Shown: positions 25,901 through 33,278 of the stretch, piece after piece
How the letters are laid out: each line of letters starts with the position of its first letter
How positions within the stretch are numbered: position 1 is the first letter of the stretch
Assembly (NCBI GenBank): GCA_016788185.1
Contig: JAEUTF010000242.1
Coordinates: forward strand, 1-33,278
Direction: 5' to 3'
Origin: Bacteroidia bacterium
GTDB taxonomy: Bacteria; Bacteroidota; Bacteroidia; AKYH767-A; OLB10
Length of the DNA: 33,278 nucleotides
Notes under the pieces: generated by a model
Told to the model about the DNA's origin: nothing
What the model saw: the letters and a program-made list of their open reading frames with translations, nothing else
Database searches by the model: none
Made by a program: the position numbers and the translations under genes

Positions 25901-27070
25901 GGCGCTACCGCGTCCAGCTACCAGGCGGCCTCCGCTGGTAATTACGACGTCGTGGCATCCATACAGGCGGTGGGTTCACAACTCTTTACCAACAATACCG
26001 CCGTTTCCATACCTGACAATTCCTGTACGGGGGGAAGCAGCAGCATTTCAGTCAGCGGGTATAATTTCCCGGTACGCTCTTCCGGAATCTACCTTCGCAT
26101 GAATATTACGCATACCTATGTGGGCGATCTCGACATCTTTCTTGAAGCGCCTAACGGCCAACGCCTGGGTCTGAGCGATCAGACCGGAAACGGGAACAAC
26201 GGGGGTGATAATTTTACCAATACGGTCTTTGCCGACTCCGGTACAGCGATTCTTCCGACCAGCGGCGCACCCTATACCGGTCTGTACAAACCCTGGAACG
26301 CCGTTTTTACAGTTTCGTCTTGTGCCATCAGCACCGGCCTTACTTCGTTTGCCGGATTCAACGGCGGGGCCATCCTGCCCAACGGCACCTGGAGTCTGCG
26401 TGCCTACGACCGTTTCACCACGGATGTCGGGAGCATCACCAGCTGGTCCTTGTTCATGCCATATTTCAGCAGTACCTGCACCGCGGTATCCAACACGGTT
26501 TCGGTGACGGTAAACGCGCCGCCACTGATCTCTTCCTTCAGTCCGGCCACCGGAACGGCCGGAACCCTGGTAACCATCAATGGGAGCGGCTTCAGCGGAG
26601 CGAATTCCCTTGCCTTCAATGGCGTGCCGGCCGCAGGCTTTACGGTGGTGAACGACGGCCAGATAACGGCTACGGTTCCCGCCGGTGCCACCACAGGACC
26701 CCTCAGTGTAAGTACGGCATGCGGCACTGCTGTATCGGCCGCTTCCTTCAACATTCCATCCTTCCTTACGCTGAATCTTACCGTGCTGGTTCAGGGCCTT
26801 TACAACGGAGGAGGCAACATGAGAGCGGTGATTTCTCCGACTCAAAGCGATTCGGTCACCGTGGAGCTGCACCAGGCCCTGGCGCCCTACGCCACGGTTT
26901 ATTCTTCCACCGCTGCCATGAACCTCGCCGGACAAACCTCCTTGAATATCCCTTCTGGATTTAACGGAAACTCATATTACATCGTCGTGCGTCACCGCAA
27001 TGCGCTGGAGACCTGGAGTAAATGGCCCGTGCTGTTCGGACCTGTGATCAATTATAACTTCAAGCAATAA
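22925..27070 (+). CDS. Reprolysin-like secreted zinc metalloprotease with PKD-like repeats, P-domain and TIG domain
   Basis: A 1381-residue secreted protease. The signal peptide covers about 1-32 (ending VSVNGQ) and a propeptide-like region extends to about 200. The catalytic domain has the metzincin site HEMGHQFGALH (zinc ligands H353, H357, H363; catalytic E354) and a Met-turn at M391 (IMAYAGICG). After it come Ig-like domains, two PKD-like repeats (about 775-950), a proprotein-convertase P-domain (about 1037-1178), a TIG/IPT domain (about 1198-1277), and a final module at about 1279-1381 (LNLTVLVQGLYNGGGNM ... YYIVVRHRNALETWSKWPV). I see no type A or B T9SS sorting tail after this module, which is odd for such a protein. 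It has a strong bidirectional terminator; its promoter is unclear. Confidence 0.92.
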   Translation: MAIACPPSTKWFRIVFFLLLWTITASVSVNGQDSHSYWSEWSADRYRTAPSRYTTAAAYKAYRLDLNRIKAVLSNAPREFTVLASASPVAMHLPLPDGRMAGFRMVESSVMDPALAAAYPGIKTYSGQGVDDPSSILKVSITPFGLHAMILSPSGSFFIDPWEQFNTADYIVYEKGDLQSYRSFSCETDTLALNKGRTFTPIAGGQTNRSHGTQLRNYRLALACTGEYAAVFGGTKAGALAAMVVSMNRVNGIYESEVAVRMTLIPNDTLIIYTNGATDPYTNSNGSTMLGQNQTNIDGVIGSANYDVGHVFSTGGGGVAQLNVPCVSGSKARGVTGLGSPVGDAFDVDYVAHEMGHQFGALHTFNSSTGSCSGNRSASAAFEPGSGITIMAYAGICGTDNLDAHSIAYFHTYSFDQIVTFITTGAGNTCPVNTATGNNPPTVTPAGLLYNIPFQTPFVLTATGSDPNNDPLTYSWEEFDLGTAGAWNNPTGNAPIFRPFSPVSSGSRTFPKLSDILNNTTTIGEILPTYARTLKFRVTVRDNRVGGGGVMHIDDTVKVNVINTTTPFSVTAPNTALTWFAGQNANVSWNVSSTHLAPISCASVNILLSTDGGNTFPITLLSGTANDGTENIVVPVAITNQARVKVEAAGNIFFDISNANFTIQSGSAVLTSLSTDVISPTGLCAGQALNVSFAGDGPPNSGNTYTAQLSNASGSFAAPVAIGSLSSTSSTGTISCIIPAGTVQGTGYRIRVMASNPAVTGTNNGADLSIFAPLGSTNTVSGSATVCQGQSGLVYSIAPVLNATSYAWTLPAGFTITSGSGTPSITVSISAGAGGGIISVVPSNPCQTGAASSGFSVSVNPLPAAAGPVSGSSVVCAGQSGVQYSLAPVSNAVSYAWTLPAGASVVAGAGTNVITVDFGPFAVSGNISVQGVNACGSGTASILSITVGVTPVAPLISAAGSTTVCSPNTVSLTFTPSPGLNYQWRKDGVPIHGATASSYQAASAGNYDVVASIQAVGSQLFTNNTAVSIPDNSCTGGSSSISVSGYNFPVRSSGIYLRMNITHTYVGDLDIFLEAPNGQRLGLSDQTGNGNNGGDNFTNTVFADSGTAILPTSGAPYTGLYKPWNAVFTVSSCAISTGLTSFAGFNGGAILPNGTWSLRAYDRFTTDVGSITSWSLFMPYFSSTCTAVSNTVSVTVNAPPLISSFSPATGTAGTLVTINGSGFSGANSLAFNGVPAAGFTVVNDGQITATVPAGATTGPLSVSTACGTAVSAASFNIPSFLTLNLTVLVQGLYNGGGNMRAVISPTQSDSVTVELHQALAPYATVYSSTAAMNLAGQTSLNIPSGFNGNSYYIVVRHRNALETWSKWPVLFGPVINYNFKQ
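25245..25775 (+). repeat. Two PKD-like repeats in the metalloprotease
   Basis: Two units of about 265 bp, each with VSGS-x-x-VC-x-GQSG, Y-x-W-TLPAG and a GxGT turn; the second ends in VNACGSG. They are clearly related in pattern to the four repeats of the divergent T9SS protein at 18450-19530. Confidence 0.75.
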
Positions 27071-27077
27071 GTGAAAT

Positions 27078-27110
27078 AAAAAAAGGCGGATCCCGGATCC
27101 GCCTTTTTTT
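27078..27110. terminator. Bidirectional terminator between the metalloprotease and yebC
   Basis: Perfect palindrome GGCGGATCC-C-GGATCCGCC (27085-27103) flanked by A7 on the left and T7 on the right, so it can act in both directions. It lies 7 nt after the metalloprotease stop and 16 nt beyond the yebC stop. Confidence 0.92.
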
Positions 27111-27126
27111 ATGGCTTGCGTTTTGG

Positions 27127-27840
27127 TCAGTCTTCCTTCATGTTGTGGAAGACATTCTGCACATCGTCATCGTCTTCCAGCCTTTCGATCAGAGCATGCA
27201 CTTCTTTCTGCTGCTCGGGACTCAGTTCGGCAGTACTGGTCGGTATTCTGTCGAGTTCGGCGCTGGCAATGGTTATGCCTTTCTCCTCGAGACCTTTCTG
27301 CATTTTACCGAAATCGGTAAAGGAGGTGGTTACGTAAATGCCATCCTCTTCTTCCACCACTTCCTCGGCACCAAAATCGATCAATTCCAGTTCAAGGTCA
27401 TCCAGGCTATGCGGCCCCTTATCAATTTTAAAGATGCCTTTCCGGTCGAAAAGAAAATCCAGTGAGCCCGTTTTTCCCAGTGCGCCGTTGCCCCGGTTGA
27501 AGTGCATTCGGATGTTGGCCACGGTTCGGGTGTTGTTGTCGGTAGCGGCCTCGACGACGATCGCGACGCCGTGTGGTCCGTAACCTTCAAAGACCACTTC
27601 CTCCAGGTCCTTTTCGTCTTTGTTGGCGGCCCTGGCAATCGCGGCCTCGACACGGTCCTTGGGCATGTTGAAGCTTTTCGCATTCTGCAAAACCATTCTC
27701 AAACGGGGGTTTGCATCCGGGTTGGGTCCGGCGAGTTTCACCGCGATGGCGATCTCCTTCCCAATCCGGGTAAATGCTTTGGAGGCTTTGGCATTATTGG
27801 CAAACATCTTGTGCTTGCGTTTTTCAAAGGCGCGTCCCAT
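27127..27840 (-). CDS. yebC: YebC/PmpR-family regulatory protein
   Basis: A 237-residue cytoplasmic protein of the YebC/TACO1 family. The N-terminus MGRAFEKRKHKMFANNAKASKAF is a slightly divergent form of the family start; the block NPRLRMVLQNAKSFNMPKDRVEAAI and the motif EGYGPHGVAIVVEAATDNNTRT are characteristic. Members are DNA-binding regulators or, as shown for TACO1-like proteins, translation factors that relieve ribosome stalling. It starts 125 nt after ychF in the same orientation, so co-transcription is possible. The gap between them shows nothing convincing. Confidence 0.95.
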   Translation of the reverse strand: MGRAFEKRKHKMFANNAKASKAFTRIGKEIAIAVKLAGPNPDANPRLRMVLQNAKSFNMPKDRVEAAIARAANKDEKDLEEVVFEGYGPHGVAIVVEAATDNNTRTVANIRMHFNRGNGALGKTGSLDFLFDRKGIFKIDKGPHSLDDLELELIDFGAEEVVEEEDGIYVTTSFTDFGKMQKGLEEKGITIASAELDRIPTSTAELSPEQQKEVHALIERLEDDDDVQNVFHNMKED

Positions 27841-27965
27841 AATGTATCAGCTGATTAAAGGTGTGTAGTCTGTGTACTGGTATTGAATTCCGGTGAATTG
27901 GTTTCTTGCCGCTCTTCATCATTCGATGCACGATCTTATTAAACGGGAAGGGCAGAAGACCTGTT

Positions 27966-29066
27966 TCATACATTGAACCTGAAATGCATCACATCGCCGT
28001 CCTGCACAATGTATTCTTTTCCTTCAATGCTGAGTTTTCCGGCTTCCTTACAGGCGATTTCGGATCCCAGCGTTACAAAATCTTGGTAATGGATCACCTC
28101 TGCACGGATAAATCCCTTTTCAAAGTCGGAGTGAATGACGCCGGCCGCCTGTGGTGCGGTCATCCCTTCGTGTATGGTCCAGGCGCGCACTTCTTTTTCA
28201 CCGGCTGTGAAATAGGTTTCCAGTTTTAAAAGACGATAGGCCGCTTTGATCAGTTTACTGACACCGGACTCATGCAAACCTAAATCCGCCAGAAAGGCGC
28301 TACGGTCTTCGTAGCTTTCGAGTTGGGCGATGTCGGCTTCAATGGCTGCTGCAATCACCAGCACCTCCGCCGCTTCATCTTTTACCGACTCACGCACTGC
28401 ATCCACATATTTATTTCCGCTGACCACGGATCCTTCGTCCACGTTGCAGATGTACATCACGGGTTTGGCAGTGAGCAGCCACAAGTCGGCGGCAAACTTC
28501 CAGTCGTCTTCCGTAAGTGGCGCCGAGCGTGCTGAGAGCCCTTTTTCGAGGTGCTGCCGGAGAACGGTGTATACTTCAAATGTTTTTTTTGCTTCCTTGT
28601 CGGCTCCGATCTTCGCTTGCTTCTCGATCTTTTGCATGCGCTTTTCCACCGTTTCCAGATCTTTCAGCTGCAGTTCATAGTCGATGGTTTCCTTGTCGCG
28701 CACCGGGTTCACATTTCCGTCAACGTGTACCACATTCGGGTCGTCGAAACAGCGTAAAACATGCAGGATGGCGTCGGTTTCCCGGATATTTCCAAGAAAC
28801 TGATTACCAAGACCTTCACCTTTACTCGCGCCTTTTACCAGTCCGGCAATATCCACAATTTCAACCGTGGTAGGCAAAACCCTTTGCGGTTTCACCAGCT
28901 TTTCCAGCACGTTGAGCCGGTCGTCAGGAACGGTAATCACGCCCAGGTTGGGCTCGATGGTGCAAAAAGGAAAGTTGGCCGCTTGTGCCTTCGCATTCGA
29001 TAAACAATTAAACAAGGTCGATTTACCGACATTCGGAAGACCTACAATACCGCATTTTAATCCCAT
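27966..29066 (-). CDS. ychF: Redox-responsive P-loop ATPase YchF (Obg/OLA1 family)
   Basis: A 366-residue cytoplasmic P-loop NTPase. Walker A is GLPNVGKST (9-17), the G3 region is [20 protein letters not shown], and the G4 position reads NVDE in place of NKxD, which explains the ATP preference known for YchF. A coiled-coil insertion lies in the middle, and a C-terminal TGS domain ends DVMHFRFNV. The family binds ribosomes and takes part in stress and redox responses. The length is normal. A TAnnTTTG element lies about 23 nt upstream. Confidence 0.97.
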   Translation of the reverse strand: MGLKCGIVGLPNVGKSTLFNCLSNAKAQAANFPFCTIEPNLGVITVPDDRLNVLEKLVKPQRVLPTTVEIVDIAGLVKGASKGEGLGNQFLGNIRETDAILHVLRCFDDPNVVHVDGNVNPVRDKETIDYELQLKDLETVEKRMQKIEKQAKIGADKEAKKTFEVYTVLRQHLEKGLSARSAPLTEDDWKFAADLWLLTAKPVMYICNVDEGSVVSGNKYVDAVRESVKDEAAEVLVIAAAIEADIAQLESYEDRSAFLADLGLHESGVSKLIKAAYRLLKLETYFTAGEKEVRAWTIHEGMTAPQAAGVIHSDFEKGFIRAEVIHYQDFVTLGSEIACKEAGKLSIEGKEYIVQDGDVMHFRFNV

Positions 29067-29088
29067 ATTCGCTTTCTGAAAGAGCCCG

Positions 29089-29096
29089 CAAAGTTA
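29089..29096 (-). promoter_or_regulatory. Possible -7 element of ychF
   Basis: TAACTTTG on the minus strand (29096-29089) fully matches TAnnTTTG and would give a leader of about 16 nt. No clear TTG element is found at the usual distance upstream. Confidence 0.35.
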
Positions 29097-29168
29097 ATGC
29101 ATATTTGAACTGTTCAGCGGGATTCTTTTCTTGCTAAAATTGTAAGCGAAACGAAAGCGCAGCACACT

Positions 29169-30326
29169 ATGGGAAAGGATAAGGCCATCCATTTGAGTTT
29201 CTGGGAGCGGCAAACCTATTTTGAAGATGTTGATCTTCTGATCATTGGGGCGGGTATGGTGGGCCTCAATGCCGCTTTGGCGGTACGAAGCCTGAAGCCA
29301 CGATGGAAGATACTGGTGATTGACCGGGGTGAGTTCCTGCCCTATGGAGCCAGTACCCGAAATGCCGGCTTTGCCTGTTTCGGAAGTATTTCCGAATTGC
29401 TGGACGACCTGCGTACATCGGGCGAAGATGAGGTGTTCGCCCTGGTGCAGCGGCGATGGGAAGGACTGAAAAAGCTGAGGGCGCTATTGTCCGATGAGGT
29501 GCTGGAGTACGAGGGCCTGGGTGGATACGAAGTGTTTACAGGGAATGATCAGGACCTGTTCGAAGCCTGTGCAGGTCACCTGGAAGACTTCAATAAAAAA
29601 ATGGAGCCCATTACCGGAATCCGGCAAACTTATGCAGTGGTGTCGGAGAAAAAAAATGAATTTGGTTTCAGGGGCGTGGAGCAACTTATTCTGAACCGGG
29701 GAGAAGGGCAGTTGCATACGGGAAAGATGATGCAAGCCCTCCTGGCCTGCACTCGTGAACGAGCGGTGGAGGTATTGAACGGCATTGAGGTAAAAGGCTG
29801 GCACAGCGGCCAGGGTTCCGTCCTGCTGGAAACATCCAATGGCTTTTCATTCCGTGCTCAAAAGGTGCTGGTCACCACCAATGCCTTTGCCAGGCAATTG
29901 TTGCCGGAGTTGAATGTGGTACCCGGGCGTGCCCAGGTGCTGATCACCGCGCCGGTAAAAAACCTGAAAATCAGGGGCAGCTTTCATTACGACAAAGGGT
30001 ATTATTACTTCCGCAACGTAGGCGACCGCGTGTTGTTCGGTGGCGGCAGAAACCTGGATTTTGAAGGAGAAAAAACCTGGGAATTCGGCCTGACCGACCG
30101 TATTCAGACTCGCCTGGAAGAGTTGTTGCGGGAGATCATTCTGCCCGACGAGGCCTATACCATAGAGCAACGATGGAGCGGGATCATGGGACTCGGCGAC
30201 CGTAAATCGGCCATTATCCGGAAAGCTGAAGATCGGATATACTGTGCCGTTAGGATGGGGGGCATGGGGGTGGCCATTGGCAGCCTGGTAGGGGAAGATG
30301 CCGCCCGCATGCTGGTGGAAGACTGA
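29169..30326 (+). CDS. FAD-dependent oxidoreductase (DAO family)
   Basis: A 385-residue flavoprotein. After about 22 residues comes the Rossmann dinucleotide motif VDLLIIGAGMVGLNAALAV, with the acidic residue at strand end LVIDRGEF. A second conserved part, GASTRNAGFACFGS, fits the FAD-contacting region of DAO-type amine oxidases. The C-terminus GMGVAIGSLVGEDAARML closes the FAD site. Such enzymes oxidise amino acids or other amines; the substrate is not evident. No signal peptide is seen. It is divergent from ychF and convergent with the protease gene, so it is probably monocistronic. Confidence 0.88.
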   Translation: MGKDKAIHLSFWERQTYFEDVDLLIIGAGMVGLNAALAVRSLKPRWKILVIDRGEFLPYGASTRNAGFACFGSISELLDDLRTSGEDEVFALVQRRWEGLKKLRALLSDEVLEYEGLGGYEVFTGNDQDLFEACAGHLEDFNKKMEPITGIRQTYAVVSEKKNEFGFRGVEQLILNRGEGQLHTGKMMQALLACTRERAVEVLNGIEVKGWHSGQGSVLLETSNGFSFRAQKVLVTTNAFARQLLPELNVVPGRAQVLITAPVKNLKIRGSFHYDKGYYYFRNVGDRVLFGGGRNLDFEGEKTWEFGLTDRIQTRLEELLREIILPDEAYTIEQRWSGIMGLGDRKSAIIRKAEDRIYCAVRMGGMGVAIGSLVGEDAARMLVED

Positions 30327-30351
30327 AGCAGCGGGCAGGGACTTCGCCTTT

Positions 30352-31236
30352 TCAACTTTCGAAATAGCGGATGTTGTGTTCTTTCAGGAAATTTTTAATG
30401 ATGCCGCCGTGTACGCATTGGCCGACATGCAGAAAAGGCGTGTTGGTCACTCTTTTTGATCCGGCCCCGATGGGGATTTCAAAATTTTCGAGGTCAAAAC
30501 CCAGGTGAAGATGCCGTGTTGAACTCTGCATGCCATACACGAAACCTTCGGGATCGAAGAGCGGGCCGCCGCTTTGCCCGCGCAGGCCGGGAGAACTCAT
30601 TTCAATGCCGGAAATCTGCCCCTGCTGGGCAATGAGCCGGGTGATGATGCCTTCTATGGGAAAGGACGGCGTCCGTGGATTCCCTTCACGGGTCCACTCA
30701 ATATCGTCCTTCTGGTAATTGTAGCTGTAATTACTGAATTCAGGAAAGGGGAAACCGGAACGGCAGAGCATCCGGCCGGGCTTGGCCATGCTGTCATCGG
30801 CCAGGAAGCGTGCATACCCCTGGTAATAAATCTGTGTAAAACCCTTGAACCGGATGATGGCAAGGTCGACATGCGGATGCACATGGCAGTCGAAGCCGCT
30901 GATTTTGTCGAAACAGGAGACGAAGGAATGCTTGGCCTGGATGACGGAGTCGTGGTGGAAATTGTATTGAAGTTCCAGTTCCTTGAGGTTGGCTTCGTAG
31001 TGTTCGTCCTTTTTAAGTCTGAAACGGGCCTGTGAAAACAGAAGATACTGCTGGTTGATCTTTTCTGAGTGCAGCAGGTGTTCGGCAACGTGCCGGCAGG
31101 TCACGGCTATTCCTTCGTTATTTACAAAAAAGAGAGTGGATGCGCCGGGCCATACTTTGTTGGAGCCGTAGCTGCGCATGATGGTATGAATCGGCCTGGT
31201 AAAACGGTTGATTTCTTCGATGGCTTTTACAAACAT
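30352..31236 (-). CDS. Trypsin-like serine protease without signal peptide
   Basis: A 294-residue protein with a chymotrypsin-fold triad in order: His49 (VTCRHVAEH), Asp124 (HVDLAIIRF) and Ser222 (GLRGQSGGPLFD). The GQSGGPLFD block and the preceding oxyanion region are typical of S1-type trypsin-like peptidases. There is no N-terminal signal peptide, transmembrane helix or PDZ domain, unlike DegP/HtrA, so the protein is probably cytoplasmic. The C-terminal 70 residues (KRVTNTPFLHVGQCVHGGIIKN) are not recognised. Its start codon lies 58 nt from the divergent DUF4199-like gene. Neighbours give no hint of its target. Confidence 0.82.
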   Translation of the reverse strand: MFVKAIEEINRFTRPIHTIMRSYGSNKVWPGASTLFFVNNEGIAVTCRHVAEHLLHSEKINQQYLLFSQARFRLKKDEHYEANLKELELQYNFHHDSVIQAKHSFVSCFDKISGFDCHVHPHVDLAIIRFKGFTQIYYQGYARFLADDSMAKPGRMLCRSGFPFPEFSNYSYNYQKDDIEWTREGNPRTPSFPIEGIITRLIAQQGQISGIEMSSPGLRGQSGGPLFDPEGFVYGMQSSTRHLHLGFDLENFEIPIGAGSKRVTNTPFLHVGQCVHGGIIKNFLKEHNIRYFES

Positions 31237-31243
31237 AAATTTG
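31236..31243 (+). promoter_or_regulatory. Possible -7 element of the DUF4199-like gene
   Basis: TAAATTTG (31236-31243) fully matches TAnnTTTG and overlaps the start codon of the divergent protease gene. The nearest upstream TTG (31208-31210) is 25 nt away, longer than usual. Confidence 0.3.
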
Positions 31244-31294
31244 TTTCTACGGCGGAATCACTTTTCTTTGAGGTAAAATTAAACATCCTTCATC

Positions 31295-31804
31295 ATGAAA
31301 ATCGCTTTGAAGTACGGATTAATCTACAGCGCTATTAACATTATCTGGTCGCTCTTGATGTATGTGACCGACCTGAACCGTTCCGACAGCAGCTGGGTTT
31401 TTAACCTGCTGGCACTCTCCATCCCGGTGGTGTGCATCATCCTGGCGGTGAAGGAGTACAAAGCAACAGTGGGGGGTGGATTCATGAAGTTTTCGGAGGT
31501 TTTTAAGCACGGGCTGGTGATCTTCCTGGTAGGGGGTATCATTGCCGCGGCCTACAGCATCCTCTATGTGAAGGTGATCGATCCGGATTTCATGGACTAT
31601 GTGATGGAGAAGCAGGTGGCCGGGATGCAGGAAATGGGAATGCCGGAAGATCAGATTGAAGAGGCCATTAACAGAAGCGCCAAATTCCAAACGCCGTTCT
31701 GGATGTTTACCTGGGCCTTGCTGGGTACTTTGTTTGTTGGAGCGGTGATTTCCCTGATCATGGCGGCCGTACTCAAGAAACCGGATCCCGGGGAGATAGC
31801 CTGA
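31295..31804 (+). CDS. DUF4199-like membrane protein
   Basis: A 169-residue inner-membrane protein with four predicted helices at about 6-24, 34-51, 70-92 and 136-160. Between the third and fourth is a short soluble, acidic segment rich in Met (MEKQVAGMQEMGMPEDQIEEAI). The layout and the KEY-x-x-x-VGGGFMKFSE loop fit the DUF4199 family of Bacteroidota, whose function is unknown. It stands alone between a divergent protease gene and the convergent rocD. Confidence 0.78.
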   Translation: MKIALKYGLIYSAINIIWSLLMYVTDLNRSDSSWVFNLLALSIPVVCIILAVKEYKATVGGGFMKFSEVFKHGLVIFLVGGIIAAAYSILYVKVIDPDFMDYVMEKQVAGMQEMGMPEDQIEEAINRSAKFQTPFWMFTWALLGTLFVGAVISLIMAAVLKKPDPGEIA

Positions 31805-31878
31805 TCCGTCACCACTCAGGATAGCCAGGTTTAACAGCGGTTTCCTGCGTCCCGGGAAAGATTCCGGACAAGAACCGC

Positions 31879-33108
31879 TTACAGTCCTTCAATCGTTCTG
31901 CGGATGATGGCGCTGCATTCCATCAGCTGATCTTCCGTAATGACGAGCGGTGGGGCAAAGCGGATGATGTCGCCATGTGTGGGTTTGGCGAGCAATCCGT
32001 TGTCTTTTAATTTCAGACATACGTCCCAGGCGTCAATGCCGTCTTTTTCCTTGATGACGATGGCGTTCAGCAGGCCTTTTCCGCGAATGGCCGTGATGCG
32101 GTCCGATTTTATGTTACCGAGTTCCGCTCTCAGTAAGGTACCCATGCGGGCCGAATGCTCAGCGAGGTTTTCGTCGATAACGACCTGCATAGCCGCCATG
32201 GCCACCTTGCAGGCAAGCGGGTTGCCGCCGTAGGTGGAGCCATGCTCTCCCGGTTTGATGGTGAGCATGATTTCATCGTCCGCCAGGACGGCAGAAACCG
32301 GAAGCAATCCGCCGGAAAGCGCTTTTCCCAGGATCAGAATGTCCGGACGTACTGCTTCGTGGTCGCAGGCCAGCATTTTGCCGGTCCGGGCAATACCGGT
32401 CTGTACCTCATCCGCAATGAACAAAACCCGCTTTGATTTGCAAAGAGCAGCTGCTTTTTTGAGGTAGCCCTCATCGGGTACGATCACCCCGGCTTCCCCT
32501 TGAATAGGTTCCACCATGAAAGCCGCCAAATCCGGGTCCTCCAGCGCCTTTTCAAGCGCCACTAAATCATTGTAGGGTATTCGCTCAAAGCCGGGCATAT
32601 AGGGTCCAAAACCCTCATAGCTGCTCGGGTCTGTGGAAGATGAAATAGCCGAAAGCGTACGCCCCCAGAAATTGCCTTCCGCAAACAGAATTTTGGCTTT
32701 GTTTTTCGCTGTGCCTTTCACAGCATAGGCCCAGCGTCGTGCCAGTTTAATGGCGGTTTCTCCTCCTTCAACACCGGTATTCATCGGTAACAATTTATCG
32801 TAACCGAAAAGTTGGGTCATGAAGGCTTCGTACTCCCCGAGTACGTCGTTGTGAAAGGCTCTGGAAGTGAGGGTAAGCCTGGAGGCCTGGTCCATCATGG
32901 CCTGGACAATTCTGGGGTGGCAATGGCCTTGGTTTACAGCAGAATAAGCTGCAAGAAAATCATAATAGCGCTGTCCCTCCACATCCCATAGATAAACACC
33001 TTCGCCCCTGCTGATGACCACCGGAATCGGATGGTAGTTGTGCGCTCCGTATTTTTCTTCAAGTTCGATGGCTTGCTGACTGCTGATCAAGGGCTGTTCA
33101 AATCGCAT
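31879..33108 (-). CDS. rocD: Ornithine--oxo-acid transaminase
   Basis: A 409-residue class III PLP-dependent aminotransferase. The PLP lysine is K262 ([15 protein letters not shown]), the conserved Asp is D233 ([15 protein letters not shown]), and the cofactor phosphate region is [16 protein letters not shown]. The substrate-binding start [23 protein letters not shown], with the Asn-Tyr-His-Pro stretch, is specific to ornithine aminotransferase. It converts ornithine and 2-oxoglutarate to glutamate semialdehyde and glutamate in arginine/proline metabolism. It is a single gene with a consensus promoter directly upstream. Confidence 0.95.
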   Translation of the reverse strand: MRFEQPLISSQQAIELEEKYGAHNYHPIPVVISRGEGVYLWDVEGQRYYDFLAAYSAVNQGHCHPRIVQAMMDQASRLTLTSRAFHNDVLGEYEAFMTQLFGYDKLLPMNTGVEGGETAIKLARRWAYAVKGTAKNKAKILFAEGNFWGRTLSAISSSTDPSSYEGFGPYMPGFERIPYNDLVALEKALEDPDLAAFMVEPIQGEAGVIVPDEGYLKKAAALCKSKRVLFIADEVQTGIARTGKMLACDHEAVRPDILILGKALSGGLLPVSAVLADDEIMLTIKPGEHGSTYGGNPLACKVAMAAMQVVIDENLAEHSARMGTLLRAELGNIKSDRITAIRGKGLLNAIVIKEKDGIDAWDVCLKLKDNGLLAKPTHGDIIRFAPPLVITEDQLMECSAIIRRTIEGL

Positions 33109-33124
33109 GGGTTGAGATGAGGTA

Positions 33125-33155
33125 CAAAGGTAAGGATTGAGGGCACCGGCTTCAA
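33125..33155 (-). promoter_or_regulatory. Bacteroidota consensus promoter of rocD
   Basis: On the minus strand TTG (33155-33153), 20 nt, then TACCTTTG (33132-33125), a full match to TAnnTTTG at ideal spacing. The leader before ATG 33108 would be only about 10 nt. Confidence 0.6.
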
Positions 33156-33179
33156 GTTCTCGGCTTAAAATCTGCCGTA

Positions 33180-33278
33180 TCAGCGGATAAGGCTCACGGT
33201 ACCTGACTTTTCGAGGATGTCTTTTTTATCGAAGCCACTGAAACGGACCCGGAACAAGTATACGCCCTGCGGGCAGTC
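33180..33278 (-). CDS. C-terminal end of a T9SS-type (probably type B/CHU_C-like) secreted protein
   Basis: The minus strand is open from the right edge to TGA at 33182-33180, giving 32 residues that begin [13 protein letters not shown] and end KSGTVSLIR. This matches the last strand pair of a T9SS sorting domain: the (P/D)-x-G-x-Y-x-(F/Y)-x-(V/I) strand followed by a final (G/S)-x-(V/L)-x-L-(I/L)-R, most like type B/gliding-associated tails. The bulk of the gene lies outside the window. Confidence 0.65.
   Translation of the reverse strand, partial: DCPQGVYLFRVRFSGFDKKDILEKSGTVSLIR

Noticed and set aside
26048-26935. 295-codon minus-strand frame inside the metalloprotease gene
   Set aside because: It lies wholly opposite the P-domain and TIG domain coding sequence, and its Gly/Arg-rich translation is typical of an antisense shadow.
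31825-31878. Inverted repeat AGCGGTT...AACCGCT between DUF4199-like gene and rocD as a terminator
   Set aside because: The 7-bp arms are more than 30 nt apart and there is no T tract in either direction.
1-33278. tRNA, rRNA, insertion sequences, phage or conjugative genes
   Set aside because: Reading the intergenic gaps on both strands showed no cloverleaf-like sequence, transposase, integrase or terminal inverted repeats. The absence is by eye and not by a covariance search.

Overview
The window comes from a Bacteroidota chromosome, probably in the Chitinophagales/Sphingobacteriales/Cytophagales range; I cannot name the genus from sequence alone. The grounds are: secreted proteins ending in type IX secretion (T9SS) sorting domains; promoters of the Bacteroidota form TTG-N18..21-TAnnTTTG; a two-component sensor with Reg_prop/Y_Y_Y modules; a DUF4249-like lipoprotein and a DUF4199-like membrane protein; and an exosortase next to a PID-CTERM-like peptide. 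Every visible gene is protein coding. I saw no tRNA, rRNA, CRISPR array, insertion sequence or phage gene.

Layout. 1-1232 (-) is most of a T9SS-exported Ig/PKD-like protein, cut by the window edge. 1526-6823 (+) is a three-gene operon: a large periplasmic-propeller histidine kinase, a REC-PAS-LytTR response regulator and a SAM methyltransferase. 6916-8205 (-) is a T9SS cargo with Ycf48/Asp-box-like repeats. 8315-10219 (-) is dnaK, with an unusual triple TGNCA element upstream, followed further upstream by a DUF4249-like lipoprotein (10343-11329, -). 11472-12089 (+) is a LysE-type exporter and 12424-13458 (+) a phosphoglycosyl/sugar transferase.

The most interesting part is 13521-18070 (-). 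It is a tight five-gene operon, in transcription order exosortase, four-helix partner membrane protein, polyprenyl-type GT2 glycosyltransferase, SAM methyltransferase, and multi-pass GT-C-like glycosyltransferase. Just upstream is a 59-residue peptide gene with its own near-perfect promoter and its own terminator. That peptide is little more than a signal peptide, a PID motif, a hydrophobic helix and a basic tail, so it looks like a minimal dedicated exosortase substrate. The arrangement suggests a self-contained system that processes a tiny exported peptide and perhaps joins it to, or coordinates it with, a lipid-linked sugar.

18175-22428 (-) and 22925-27070 (+) are two giant divergent surface/secreted proteins: a T9SS multidomain adhesin-like protein with four 87-residue PKD-like repeats, and a reprolysin-like zinc metalloprotease with two related repeats, a P-domain, a TIG domain and a non-canonical C-terminal module. 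The rest is mostly housekeeping: yebC (-), ychF (-), an FAD-dependent oxidoreductase (+), a trypsin-like protease without signal peptide (-), a DUF4199-like protein (+), ornithine aminotransferase rocD (-), and the last 32 residues of another T9SS-type protein at the right edge.
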